Shown here: piece by piece, positions 7,687 through 16,180 of the stretch | Layout of the letters: each line of letters starts with the position of its first letter | Numbering within the stretch: the first letter of the stretch is position 1 | NCBI GenBank assembly: GCA_963715625.1 | Contig: OY970260.1 | Location: 2,046,001 to 2,110,000 of the forward strand | Source: VRUE01 sp963715625 | GTDB taxonomy: Bacteria; Actinomycetota; Thermoleophilia; Solirubrobacterales; 70-9 | DNA length: 64,000 nucleotides | Reading direction: 5' to 3' | Notes under the pieces: model-generated | What the model was told of the DNA's origin: nothing | The model's database searches: none | The model's input: only the letters and a program-made list of their open reading frames with translations | Made by a program: the position numbers and the translations under genes

Positions 7687-8958
7687 GTGCCGAGCTCCTC
7701 TTCACGTTCTTTCCATCGTCGGCTTGAACCCTTTGTGACGCGGCTAATGACCGAGGAGCCGGTCGTCGCCGTTCATGGGGCCAGGACCGTCGGTAAGTCG
7801 ACGATGGTGCGGGCTTTGGCGGGACATGCCGCGCGGCAGGTGGTGGACCTCGACGACCCCGAGACCCGTGATGCCGTTGAGGCGAGCCCGGCGGCCTTTG
7901 CCGCGGCCGAGCCGCCGGTCTTCATCGATGAGTATCAGCACGCGCCCACGATCCTGGACGCGATCAAGGCGGAGCTCAGTCGCGACCTTCAGCCGGGTCG
8001 CTTTGTCCTCACCGGCTCGACCCGCTACTCGAGCCTTCCGACCGCGGCCCAGTCGCTTACCGGCCGCTTGCACGTCGTGACGCTCTGGCCGCTGTCCCAG
8101 GGCGAGCTCGACGGAACCGAGGAGCGATTCGCAGAGCGGCTGCTGAGCGATCCGGAGGCTCTCGTCACGCCCGCCGCCTCGACCACCTCGCGCGAGGAGT
8201 ACGCGGAACGCATCCTGCGCGGCGGCTTCCCGCTTGCGGCGGCGCGCCCGGAAGGAGCGAGCCGCAATCGCTGGTTCGACGACTATCTCGAGCTCGTCAT
8301 CGAGCGCGACGTCGCCGAGCTGTCCAGCATCAGGCAGCGGGAGAAGATGCCACGCTTGGTTGCTCGCTTGGGAGGCCAGAGCGCCCAGGTACTGAACGTC
8401 GCTCGCGTGGCGTCGGCCGTCGGAATCGAGAGTTCGACGGCGGAGCACTACGTTCGCCTGCTGGAGGCCGCGTTCGTGATCTACAGGCTTCCCGCCTGGG
8501 GGACGACGTTGCGGGCCCGCTCCTCGGCGAAGCCGAAGGTCCACTTCGTCGACTCGGGCCTGGCCGGCCGGATGCTGCGGGTCACCGGGGCGCGACTTGC
8601 CGCCGCCCAGCCACAGGCGATGACCAAGCTCGGCCACCTACTGGAGACCTTCTGCGTCGGGGAGGTGCTGAAGCAGGTCAGCTGGATGGGGGCCCCGGCG
8701 CAGCCGGGCCACTGGCGCACCCACGATGGCGACGAGGTCGATCTCGTGCTCGAACGCGACGACGGAGCGATCGTCGGCGTCGAGATAAAGGCCGGCGAAC
8801 GCGTATCGGCTGCGCAGTTCCGCAGCCTGCGCAAGCTCCGCGATGCCCTCGGCGACAGGTTCCTGGGGGGTGTCGTGTTGCACTTGGGCCGCCACGGCTA
8901 CACGCAAGACGATCGTCTCCATGCCCTCCCAGCCGATCGCCTTTGGCTGGCGGGTTGA
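7687..8958 (+). CDS. AAA-type ATPase with DUF4143 C-terminal domain
   Basis: 423 residues from GTG 7687. Walker A at 31-39 (GARTVGKST) and Walker B at D81-E82 (PVFIDEYQHAP) are intact; GRFVLTGSTRYSSLP is the sensor strand. The C-terminal DUF4143 part (RDVAELSSIRQ ... KVHFVDSGLAGRML ... GHLLETFCVGEVLKQ) ends in a PD-(D/E)XK-like fold: GDEVDLVLERDDG then GVEIKAG supply D, E and K. Such ATPases are common orphan genes in accessory islands and their role is unknown. A GTG at 7669 is an alternative start. Confidence 0.85.
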   Translation: MPSSSSRSFHRRLEPFVTRLMTEEPVVAVHGARTVGKSTMVRALAGHAARQVVDLDDPETRDAVEASPAAFAAAEPPVFIDEYQHAPTILDAIKAELSRDLQPGRFVLTGSTRYSSLPTAAQSLTGRLHVVTLWPLSQGELDGTEERFAERLLSDPEALVTPAASTTSREEYAERILRGGFPLAAARPEGASRNRWFDDYLELVIERDVAELSSIRQREKMPRLVARLGGQSAQVLNVARVASAVGIESSTAEHYVRLLEAAFVIYRLPAWGTTLRARSSAKPKVHFVDSGLAGRMLRVTGARLAAAQPQAMTKLGHLLETFCVGEVLKQVSWMGAPAQPGHWRTHDGDEVDLVLERDDGAIVGVEIKAGERVSAAQFRSLRKLRDALGDRFLGGVVLHLGRHGYTQDDRLHALPADRLWLAG

Positions 8959-9049
8959 AAGGACCCATCGCCCGCTGAGCCGCGGTGACGATCGGGTGAG
9001 GCTTTCACCTAGTACACCTTAGTAAGACACGCTATAGTTTCTCCGCACA

Positions 9050-10477
9050 GTGGCTTTCTTCAATCGGGTCAACGAGCTGGCGGCGCTTTCCGAGCGCCTG
9101 AATTCGAAGCGGGGGGAGTGCTTCGTCCTCTACGGGCGGCGCCGGGTCGGCAAGAGCGAGCTGCTGCTGCACTTCGGCGAGGGCCGCCGGCAGCTCTACT
9201 TCGAGGCGACGTCCGGCACTCGCCAGGACCATCTCGACGATCTCTCCGCCGAGCTGGCCGCCTTCACCGGTCGCAGGCTCTACGCCGAGCAGCCGCTGAG
9301 CGGCTGGCGCGCGGCTTTCGCGGCCTTCTCTGAGCTGCTGGAGGAAGGCCAGACGACGATCGTCCTCGACGAGTTTCAGCTCATCGCCCGCCAGGAGCCC
9401 GAGCTCGGGTCGCTGCTGAATCGCTTCGTGCGCGAGCACGAGGGCAACCCCGACCTTCTGCTCTGCCTCGCCGGCTCGGACCTCAGCTTCTTCGAGAAGG
9501 ACGTGGTCGGCTACGGGGCCACCGCATACGGCCGGCGCACCGGGTCGCTGAAGCTCCAGCCCTTCCCGTGGCCGGAGATCGGGGCCTTCGCCGAGGGGTG
9601 GAGCGTCGAGGAGCGGATCAGGGCCTGGTCGGTGTTCGGCGGGATCCCCTACTACCTGAAGGAGATCGACCCCGCCTCCTCGCTGGCCGAGGCGATTCTC
9701 CGCGCCGTCCTCTACCCCGACGGCCTGCTGCGCGACGAGCCGCGCTTCCTGCTCTCCCAGGAGAGCCGGCTGCGAGACGTCAACACCTACATGTCGTGCC
9801 TGCGGGCGATCGCCGCCGGGGTGACCCGTCTGGGCGAGATCGCCCAGCGCATCGGCAGGCGACGCTCCGAGGAGGCGCGGCCATTCCTGGAGACGCTGGA
9901 GGAGATGGGCCTGGTGGAGCGCCGCTACCCGGTGACGCAGCCCTCGGGCAAGAGGGTCAACTACGCGATCGTCAACCCGTTCCTGCGCTTCTGGTTTCGC
10001 TTCGTCGCTCCCCGCGAGAGCCGGCTCCACAGCCGTGCCGACGCCGATCGCCACTTGGCCGAGGCGGTCCTGCCGCAGCTCGACAAGTTCGTCTCCGAGG
10101 ACGCCTTCGAGCGGATCTGCCAGGGCTGGCTTCTGGAGGAGGTCGAGGGCGCCGCGCGGGTGGGGCGCTGGTGGGGCTCGATCCGCAGGCGCGAGGAGGG
10201 GAAGCTGCGCAGCCGTCCCCATGAGGTCGACGCGATGGCAATCGACGAGCACGGCACGGTGGTTGCCCTCGGCTCCTGCAAGTGGCCCGGCGCCGGCAAC
10301 GAGGCCCATGCCCACGAGGCGGACGAGCTGGACAAGCTGGAGACGGTCCGGGAGGAGCTGGGAGCGCCGAACGCCCGCCTGTACTTCTTCGACCGGACCG
10401 CCTTCTCGCCGCGCCTGCGAAAGCTCGAGGCAGAGCGCGAGGACGTTCGCCTGGTGCCCGTAGGCGACCTCGGCTGA
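9050..10477 (+). CDS. Archaeal-type ATPase with DUF234 nuclease-like tail
   Basis: 475 residues. FFNRVNELAALSERL is the N-terminal signature of the PF01637 ATPases; Walker A is GRRRVGKSE (29-37) and Walker B IVLDEFQ (D107-E108). A winged-helix linker (GVTRLGEIAQRIGRR) joins a C-terminal DUF234 domain. There the usual D...ExK core reads HEVDAMAID...LGSCKW, with Ser where a Glu is usual, so nuclease activity may be lost. GTG start, with TATAGT 11 nt upstream. It stands alone; its biological role is unknown. Confidence 0.82.
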   Translation: MAFFNRVNELAALSERLNSKRGECFVLYGRRRVGKSELLLHFGEGRRQLYFEATSGTRQDHLDDLSAELAAFTGRRLYAEQPLSGWRAAFAAFSELLEEGQTTIVLDEFQLIARQEPELGSLLNRFVREHEGNPDLLLCLAGSDLSFFEKDVVGYGATAYGRRTGSLKLQPFPWPEIGAFAEGWSVEERIRAWSVFGGIPYYLKEIDPASSLAEAILRAVLYPDGLLRDEPRFLLSQESRLRDVNTYMSCLRAIAAGVTRLGEIAQRIGRRRSEEARPFLETLEEMGLVERRYPVTQPSGKRVNYAIVNPFLRFWFRFVAPRESRLHSRADADRHLAEAVLPQLDKFVSEDAFERICQGWLLEEVEGAARVGRWWGSIRRREEGKLRSRPHEVDAMAIDEHGTVVALGSCKWPGAGNEAHAHEADELDKLETVREELGAPNARLYFFDRTAFSPRLRKLEAEREDVRLVPVGDLG

Positions 10478-10483
10478 AGCGAC

Positions 10484-10529
10484 CGACTGGTCGATTTACC
10501 ACCGCATAGGGGGGTAAATCGACCAGTCG
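10484..10529. repeat. Palindromic element, family D (loop ACCGC..GGGG)
   Basis: Perfect 17-bp inverted arms (10484-10500 and 10513-10529; arm core GGTCGATTTACC) around the loop ACCGCATAGGGG. It lies 6 bp after the stop of the ATPase gene. The loop closely resembles that of the hairpin inside glmM (53386-53428) although the stems differ. It may act as a terminator, but has no T-run. Confidence 0.65.
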
Positions 10530-10602
10530 TCGAGCCGTATCGAGAGCGACCTCCCCTGAACACGCCAGTTGTCGCCATCGAATAGCGCTATTCTTCGTCG
10601 AA

Positions 10603-10836
10603 GTGACCGCCACCGCCACCATCCGCGTCCCCCGCGAGACCCGCGATCGGCTCGCTGCCCGCGCCCGCGCGCGCGGCGTCTCGCTCTCCGCCCTTCTCAC
10701 CGAGTTCGCCCGTCGCGCGGAGCGCGCCGAGGCCCTGCGCTCCGAGCGCGAAGCGACCCGCGCCGAGGCAGACGACCCGACCGCCTTGGCCGAGATCGGG
10801 CTATGGGAGGCGACGCTGGGTGACGGGATCGACTGA
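10603..10836 (+). CDS. Ribbon-helix-helix antitoxin of a MazF pair
   Basis: 77 residues: ATATIRVPRETRDRLAARARARG followed by LSALLTEFARRA gives a ribbon-helix-helix N-terminus; an acidic tail follows. A TATTCT -10 (10589-10594) ends 8 nt before the GTG, inside a 12-bp palindrome AATAGCGCTATT (10581-10592) that could be the operator. The toxin start lies inside this gene, 17 nt before its end. Confidence 0.78.
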   Translation: MTATATIRVPRETRDRLAARARARGVSLSALLTEFARRAERAEALRSEREATRAEADDPTALAEIGLWEATLGDGID

Positions 10837-11197
10837 GCCACGCCGCGGTGAGATCTGGCTCGTCTCGCTCGGCGCCGCCCGTCGCGGCGAGCCGGGAAAG
10901 AACCGCCCCGCGATCGTCGTCTCCGTGGACGACCTGCTCGTCGGCGCCGACCATGAGCTGATCGTCGTCGTCCCGCTCTCCAGCTCCCTCCCTCAATCGG
11001 CACTGCGGCCCCAGCTCGGCCCCGAGGCTGGGATCGACGCCGACAGCGTCGCGATTCCCCGCGCGATTCGCGGCGTCTCCCGTCCCCGCCTCCTGCGCCG
11101 CCTTGGTGCGGCGAGCCCCGAGACGCTGTCCGAGGTCGAGGATGCGCTGGCGACGATCCTCGGGCTCGACCGGCCAGCTGCGCCTTCGCCGGCGTAG
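10820..11197 (+). CDS. mazF: MazF/PemK-family endoribonuclease toxin
   Basis: 125 residues. PRRGEIWLVSLGAARRGEPG then KNRPAIVVSVDDL is the conserved MazF N-terminus; VVVPLSSSLP, the IPRAIRGVSRPRLLRR segment and the helical C-terminus complete the fold. The GTG start overlaps the antitoxin by 17 nt. Expected to cleave RNA when free of its partner. Confidence 0.83.
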   Translation: MTGSTEPRRGEIWLVSLGAARRGEPGKNRPAIVVSVDDLLVGADHELIVVVPLSSSLPQSALRPQLGPEAGIDADSVAIPRAIRGVSRPRLLRRLGAASPETLSEVEDALATILGLDRPAAPSPA

Positions 11198-11273
11198 GCA
11201 CGCCCCCCTGCGCTGAGCCCACTCCGGCGCTATCCTTGCCGCAAAGGGCAGCGGAGGAAGGTTTTGGGGTCAG

Positions 11274-11669
11274 GTGGGAAAAAACTGGCCGTCGCTGGAC
11301 CCGGTTGAAGACGAGTTGGTCCGTGAGGTGATGCGCGTTCACGAGGAGGCCTACGGGCGTCCCGCCACGAACCTCCAAGTCGGGATCGAGGAGACATTCG
11401 TCGCAGTGGTGATGGACGTGATGCTGACCCCTGCCGAAGAAGAGATGGTGCAGAGCGGCCATCGCTCCGCCGTCCGCAAGACCCGCGAAGAGTTCTCCCA
11501 CGCGATCCAACCCGTCTACGAGGCGCTGGTAGAACGCGCCACCGGCCGCCGCGTCGAAGCCTTCATCAGCCGCGTGGCGCTCGAGCCCGAGCGCCCCTGG
11601 GGGACCGAGGTCTTCCTCCTCGCCCCCCCGGAGGACTCCTCCCAGGCTGAGATGCTGTTCGCCGAGTGA
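11274..11669 (+). CDS. MpsC-family (DUF2294) protein, copy 1
   Basis: 131 residues. The family core is visible: HEEAYGRPATNLQVGIEETFVAVVMDVMLTPAEEEMVQ, then an Arg-rich helix and ALVERATGRRVEAFISRVAL, which aligns with the tGrkV.af...d end of PF10057. Members named MpsC were linked to a Na+-pumping system in a Bacillus, but the biochemical role is unsettled. TATCCT at 11231-11236 and GGAGG near 11251 are possible expression signals. Two paralogues follow. Confidence 0.75.
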   Translation: MGKNWPSLDPVEDELVREVMRVHEEAYGRPATNLQVGIEETFVAVVMDVMLTPAEEEMVQSGHRSAVRKTREEFSHAIQPVYEALVERATGRRVEAFISRVALEPERPWGTEVFLLAPPEDSSQAEMLFAE

Positions 11670-11720
11670 CCTGTGATGAGACAGATCGGTCTCATCTTGC
11701 ACGGATCGTCCGACCCGGCC

Positions 11721-11769
11721 CTTCCGGTGCGCTTTATGTGGGTTATAACCACATAAAGCGCACCGGAAG
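11721..11769. repeat. Palindromic element, family A
   Basis: Arms CTTCCGGTGCGCTTTATGT (11721-11739) and exact complement (11751-11769) around GGGTTATAACC, itself largely palindromic. Family A copies also occur at 26256, 26327, 27288, 39724 and 41527. This copy lies between two convergent mpsC genes and could serve as a bidirectional terminator. Confidence 0.8.
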
Positions 11770-11840
11770 CCGGGTGGGGCGAGAAGGGCGCCGTGGATTA
11801 GCTGTTCGGTAAGCGGCGGCGTCGAGCCAGCAGACCTCGC

Positions 11841-12263
11841 CTACTCCGCGAGCGCGCCGGCGCGGCTCTCGCCGCTCGCCTCGTCCTCGGCGGAGGAGTC
11901 GATCGGGTCGCCGAGCAGGTAGACCTCGATCTCGACGTCGGGCTCGGCGTGGGTGGCGCTGATGAAGGCGATCACCCGCCGTCCCAGCACCGCTTCGGCG
12001 GCGCTCTTGTACTCGTCTTCCAGGCTTTCCTGGTGCAGCAGCCGGGTGTCGCGGACGTGATCGAGCCGGCCCGCCTCGATCAGGGTCTGCTCGACCTTCG
12101 TGTAGACGTCGGTGAGGACGCAGATCGCGAAACCGTCGGCGATGAACGCCCGCGCCGCCGCCGGCCCGCGGCCGAAGTGCTCGCGGTGCATCGCGACCAT
12201 CGCGTTGGAGAACTCGACCAGGGGCGTGCTTGCCCGGCGTTGGGAGACTTCCTCTGTGCCCAT
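11841..12263 (-). CDS. MpsC-family (DUF2294) protein, copy 2
   Basis: 140 residues, minus strand, convergent with copy 1. The core AMVAMHREHFGRGPAAARAF then GFAICVLTDVYTKVEQTLIE and VLGRRVIAFISATHAEPDVE places it in PF10057. The ATG at 12263 is chosen because GAGG lies 8 nt upstream and the domain begins soon after. The C-terminus is acidic. It is most similar in layout to copy 3, which is transcribed divergently from it. Confidence 0.78.
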   Translation of the reverse strand: MGTEEVSQRRASTPLVEFSNAMVAMHREHFGRGPAAARAFIADGFAICVLTDVYTKVEQTLIEAGRLDHVRDTRLLHQESLEDEYKSAAEAVLGRRVIAFISATHAEPDVEIEVYLLGDPIDSSAEDEASGESRAGALAE

Positions 12264-12524
12264 TTGCGGAACCTCGATTCGCTTGGAGCGGTTGCTCCAC
12301 ACCGGACCTGAGATCGAGGTCAAGCTGGAGCAAGGTCGTTGCTGCGACTTGCGTCGCACCAACCGGTGATCGCTCCTCGCGCGAACTCCGCTCGGTAAGC
12401 GCTGGCCCCGTCAGAACCCTCGCCACCCGATCAGCCTGCTGCGCAGGTACTCGCGCTGGCCCGCATTTCGGCCGGACCGGTCCACTGTAGCGCAGCCCCA
12501 GCATCGGCGCTAGGGTTCGCCGCG
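12264..12524. promoter_or_regulatory. Divergent promoter region between mpsC copies 2 and 3
   Basis: TAGGGT at 12511-12516 ends 8 nt before the ATG of copy 3, a leaderless geometry. A perfect palindrome GGACCGGTCC lies near 12475. No gene seen. Confidence 0.45.
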
Positions 12525-12893
12525 ATGGACGCCGACCGCTCGGTGGGAGAAGTTCTGGCGTCGATCACCGACGGCCTGGTCAGCCTCCACACCCGCTCCT
12601 ACGGCAAGGGCCCGACCGCGGCCAAGACCTACTACATGGGCGACGCCGTCGTCACCTTCCTCTGGGAGGGCTTCACCAAGGTCGAGGAGACCCTGATCTC
12701 CACCGGCAGGGAGGAAACGGTTGCCCTCCTTCGGCGCAGCGCCCAGGCCGCGATGGAGGAGGAGCTCGCCGCGGTCGTCGAGGAGGCCACGGGCCGCCGC
12801 GTGATCGCCTTCTTCAGCCAGGTCAACGTCGACCCCAATATGGCGGTCAACATCTTCCTGCTGGCGCCGCCCGCCGGCCCGCCGCCGGGCTGA
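12525..12893 (+). CDS. MpsC-family (DUF2294) protein, copy 3
   Basis: 122 residues: SLHTRSYGKGPTAAKTYYMG, DAVVTFLWEGFTKVEETLIS and EEATGRRVIAFFSQVNVDPN cover the complete PF10057 domain. Its Pro/Gly C-terminal tail is unremarkable. The three neighbouring copies are diverged from one another, so they are old duplications or separate acquisitions. Function unknown. Confidence 0.8.
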   Translation: MDADRSVGEVLASITDGLVSLHTRSYGKGPTAAKTYYMGDAVVTFLWEGFTKVEETLISTGREETVALLRRSAQAAMEEELAAVVEEATGRRVIAFFSQVNVDPNMAVNIFLLAPPAGPPPG

Positions 12894-12938
12894 CCGGACA
12901 CGACGGTACTCGCCCGGGGGGCGAGGGGTGTGCCCTAT

Positions 12939-12977
12939 TGGACACATGGACTCCCTACAATGGACTCATGTGGACTC
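12939..12977 (+). promoter_or_regulatory. Four TGGACWC iterons at the promoter of the HTH-MNT-HEPN gene
   Basis: Heptamers TGGACAC (12939) and TGGACTC (12947, 12961, 12971) surround a TACAAT -10 box (12956-12961). The last copy abuts the ATG. They look like binding sites for the gene's own N-terminal HTH. Confidence 0.5.
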
Positions 12978-13979
12978 ATGACTGAACTGGCGCAACTCGC
13001 CCAGGAGTTGGGCGTGAATGAGCGGACGCTGCGGCGGGCGGTGAGCCAGGGGGCCCTGCGCGCCCGCCGGCCCTCGCCGAGGGTTCTCGACCTGCCGCTG
13101 TCCGAGCGTCGCTACATGCGGCGTTCGTGGCCACTGTTGTCGGCCTTGCGCATGGCTTTGCGGACCGAGCGCAACGTTCGCTTCGCGCTGCTGTTCGGCT
13201 CCGCTGCCACGGGCGCGGACACGCCGGCCAGCGATGTCGATGTGCTCGTCGATTTGCGCGATCCGAACCTGGAGCGCGTGGCTGACCTGAGCGCAAAGCT
13301 GGAAGCTGCGAGTGGGCACCCCGTCAACATCATTCGCCTCGAAGACGCCGAGGCCGATCCATCTTTTCTGGCCGGTGTCGTGTCTGAGGGGCGCGTGCTC
13401 GTCGATCGAGAGCATTTGTGGTCGGACTTGCGGCACCGTGAGGCTGCCCTGCGGCGGCGCGGCCGCCGGCGGGATGTCCAGGCAGCGCGGGACGTCGTCA
13501 ACCATTTGGAGGACTTCCCGCGCCAGTGCGCGGCGCTGGAGACAGCGATGGCGGCGTTCGGCGACGACTTCGATCTCAAGCCGTTCAAGTTGGCCTTCGA
13601 CACCGTGGATGACATGGAGGCCTACAACCGCGCGCAGGCGGTTGAGAGGGCTGTGGGGCGAGTTCAGAATTTCGTCGCCGATCTCGCGATTGCCGGGGTC
13701 CGGCTGGCCCAGCTACCGCGCAAGTCACTCGAGGGCGATGGCTCTCCGGCCCAGCAGGCATTTGAAGCGCTACGGGACGCAAAGGTCATCGACGGGGAGC
13801 TCTGCCGTCGGTTGACGCGGGCGCAGAAGGCCCGCTCGCTGATCGAGCACAGCTACGTGCGGACTCCCGCCGGCGATGTCCACCGCGCCACCCGACTCAT
13901 CCACGAGACGGCTCTCGACTTCATCGGTCCGTATCGATCTTGGGTCGGGCCGCTCCTCGACAGGTCAGACGCTCGATAA
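12978..13979 (+). CDS. Single-chain HTH-MNT-HEPN protein (fused MntA/HepT-like module)
   Basis: 333 residues. Residues 1-40 form a helix-turn-helix (MTELAQLAQELGVNERTLRR). Residues 68-170 are a minimal nucleotidyltransferase with a complete GSX10DXD motif (G74, S75, D86, D88). The C-terminal helical domain ends with R286-SLIE-H291-S-Y293, exactly the RX4HXY motif of HEPN (HepT) toxins, in which MntA adds AMP to the Tyr. In known systems MntA and HepT are separate proteins, so here both, plus a DNA-binding domain, are in one chain. ATG 12978 is the only start that puts the HTH at the N-terminus below the -10. Toxin control within one polypeptide is inferred. Confidence 0.8.
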   Translation: MTELAQLAQELGVNERTLRRAVSQGALRARRPSPRVLDLPLSERRYMRRSWPLLSALRMALRTERNVRFALLFGSAATGADTPASDVDVLVDLRDPNLERVADLSAKLEAASGHPVNIIRLEDAEADPSFLAGVVSEGRVLVDREHLWSDLRHREAALRRRGRRRDVQAARDVVNHLEDFPRQCAALETAMAAFGDDFDLKPFKLAFDTVDDMEAYNRAQAVERAVGRVQNFVADLAIAGVRLAQLPRKSLEGDGSPAQQAFEALRDAKVIDGELCRRLTRAQKARSLIEHSYVRTPAGDVHRATRLIHETALDFIGPYRSWVGPLLDRSDAR

Positions 13980-14032
13980 ACGCTCGTATCCAGCCGAAAA
14001 GCTGTTGATTTCCAGGGGATATCGTCAATCCC

Positions 14033-14061
14033 TTGACAAAAGAAACACAAGTATCTACTCT
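14033..14061 (+). promoter_or_regulatory. Strong sigma70-type promoter for the InlB-repeat gene
   Basis: Consensus TTGACA (14033-14038), 17-bp spacer, TACTCT (14056-14061). A palindromic TAAAC..GTTTA motif lies just downstream near 14075-14091 and could be an operator. Confidence 0.7.
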
Positions 14062-14577
14062 CCTCCCCGGGTCGGTAAACACGTTTATCCACCCTTGAAG
14101 CAGGCAGTCTCCTAGCCAAGGACGCGCGAGATCTCGCCTCCAGGGCGCCGGGAGAAGGTCACCGACAGGACCGTCGCCCTAGCCAGGGTTCCCACGCCAA
14201 GCAGCGCGGGAACGGGAGGGGCCCGGTCAACAGGGACCTTCACGGAGAGGAGACAGCTGGTGGGAAGCATGCCATTCGCACCCCCGCGGGAACCGACCCG
14301 CGATGCGCCGGTACCGGCTGCCATCCCCCGCGCGCAGTTGCGCCGCGTCGCAGCGGCGACGGCGGTCCCGACCCGACCTTCCTCACTTCTCCCCCTCGGC
14401 AGTCGAGGGTGGAGAGGGCTGGTCGCGGCCCCTGAAAGGGGCCGCGGCTTCATCACGCAATCAACCAGGGCAGATGGGGATGGGTTCCCGATCCGCCTTG
14501 TCACTCAGGGAAACCGAGTCACCCAAAGGTCGCGGGAAGCGGCTCGGCAGGGGCTCGAAGAACAAGGAGAGATCTAA
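14062..14577 (+). other. About 510-nt 5' leader of the InlB-repeat gene
   Basis: No gene is recognised between the promoter and the start codon at 14,578. The leader contains a stable GC hairpin (arms CGCGGCCCC 14424-14432 and GGGGCCGCG 14438-14446, loop TGAAA) and ends with AGGAGA. It could be a regulatory leader; I could not match it to a known riboswitch. Confidence 0.4.
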
Positions 14578-16134
14578 GTGAGACGTCTAACAATCTTGCT
14601 CGCCACGGTGGGGGCACTGATGCTCGTGCCGGCGGCGCAGGCGCTCGCCGCGCCGGAACTGGAACTGAACCTGATCGGCGTCAACGGAGGCGGCGGCGAA
14701 GTCAAAAGCAAAGCGCCCTTCCTCGGCTCGCCATCGATCGCATGCAAACTGCCCGCAGGCGGCTCGCAGACGGGCACCTGCAAAACCACCATGACCGCTG
14801 CCGAAGGAGGCTGGGCCGTCTGGCTGAATCCAGGCACGGCGGACGCCAACAGCGTCCTCAAGGAATGGGTGGTCCACGAACCGGGGATCGAGGCGGACCA
14901 GTGCGACGAAGGCACCAAACTATGCACGGCCGCCACGGAAGAAGAAACGGGAACCGTCGTGGTCAACGTCGAATTCGAAAGGGTCAAACCGACGCTGAAA
15001 GTCAACCTGATCGGCATCGGAGGCGGCGGCGGCGAAGTCGTCAGCCCGAGCGCCACTCCCCCCACCTTCCCGGGCACCCCGCCGCTGGCATGCAACCTGC
15101 CCGAAGGGGGCACGCAGGAAGGCACCTGCGAAAACCTGATGTTCGACGCCGGGGAAGGCCTTGGCCTGGAGTCCATGGAAGCCATCCCCGGTCCCAACAG
15201 CGAATTCATCGAATGGGCAATCAGCCCGTCGGGCTTCTTGGTGGAAGGATCCTCATGCTGGGCTGACCCGGCGGCGTTGAAGTGCTTCGTCGGCGTCGAA
15301 GGCGAAGGCGAACTCGAAGCCGTCTTCGCCTGCGAAGAAGGCAAAGAATGCCCTGAAGCACCCCCGGTCGGCCCCGAACTAACCGTCGCCAAAGAAGGCA
15401 CCGGCAGTGGCACCGTCGTCTCGAGCCCCGCGGGGATCGAATGCGGCGCGACCTGCAGCTCCACCGCCTTCGAAGAAGGCTCCAAAGTCACCCTGACCGC
15501 ATCGCCCTCGGCGGGCTCGCTCTTCGTCAGCTGGAAAGGCTGCGAAAAAGGCGGGGTCAACGGCCGCCAGTGCACGGTGACGATGGACAAAGCAAAGACC
15601 GTCAACGCCAAGTTCATCACGGCCTATGACGTCACCGTCAACCGGGTCGGATCTGGCCTCGGCAAGGTGAGCAGCTCCCCGGGCGGGGTCCTCTGCCTGA
15701 GCAACTGCTCATCGACCACGGCCGCCTTCAAGGAAGGCACCTCGGTCACCCTCAACGCGGCACCGTCGAAAAACTTCGTCTTCACCGAATGGACGGGCGA
15801 CTGCTCGGGCTCTGAACTCAGCTGCCCGCTCGGCGCCCTCGGCGAAGACAAGGAAGTCGGCGCCAAATTCACCGAAGTCGCCAAACAGCTGCTCACGGTC
15901 AACAAGAGCGGCGGCGGCCAGGGAACCGCGAAGTCAAACGTCGCCGGCATCAACTGCGGCGCCACCTGCTCGACGATGGCATCGGCCTACTACCAGGGCA
16001 CGGTGGTCGAACTGACCGCCACCCCGGGCAAAGGCTCCGCCTTCGGCGGCTGGTCGGGCAGCGGCTGCTCAGGCACCGGCACCTGCACGGTGACGATGAG
16101 CGCGGCCAAAGCAGTCACGGCCGAATTCAAATAG
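14578..16134 (+). CDS. Secreted InlB B-repeat-type protein
   Basis: 518 residues. GTG start with AGGAGA upstream; a signal peptide (RRLTILLATVGALMLVPAAQ) ends near residue 25. The rest is built of beta-rich units of about 75-90 residues marked by GTGSGTVVSSPAGIECGATC, a G..F..W.G-C core and C-T-V-T-M...K-x-V-A-F endings, the divergent InlB B-repeat (Flg_new_2) pattern. Paired Cys residues suggest disulfide-stapled repeats outside the cell. Probably an adhesin or surface/matrix protein; the exact role is unknown. It ends with a strong terminator at 16181. Confidence 0.8.
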   Translation: MRRLTILLATVGALMLVPAAQALAAPELELNLIGVNGGGGEVKSKAPFLGSPSIACKLPAGGSQTGTCKTTMTAAEGGWAVWLNPGTADANSVLKEWVVHEPGIEADQCDEGTKLCTAATEEETGTVVVNVEFERVKPTLKVNLIGIGGGGGEVVSPSATPPTFPGTPPLACNLPEGGTQEGTCENLMFDAGEGLGLESMEAIPGPNSEFIEWAISPSGFLVEGSSCWADPAALKCFVGVEGEGELEAVFACEEGKECPEAPPVGPELTVAKEGTGSGTVVSSPAGIECGATCSSTAFEEGSKVTLTASPSAGSLFVSWKGCEKGGVNGRQCTVTMDKAKTVNAKFITAYDVTVNRVGSGLGKVSSSPGGVLCLSNCSSTTAAFKEGTSVTLNAAPSKNFVFTEWTGDCSGSELSCPLGALGEDKEVGAKFTEVAKQLLTVNKSGGGQGTAKSNVAGINCGATCSTMASAYYQGTVVELTATPGKGSAFGGWSGSGCSGTGTCTVTMSAAKAVTAEFK

Positions 16135-16180
16135 CGAGGTAACGCAGCACCAGTAGCAAGAAGCAAGAAGCAAACGGCAA

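Noticed and set aside
14062..14577. Possible c-di-AMP or c-di-GMP riboswitch in the long leader
   Set aside because: Conserved core segments of these riboswitches could not be found; only generic GC hairpins are visible.
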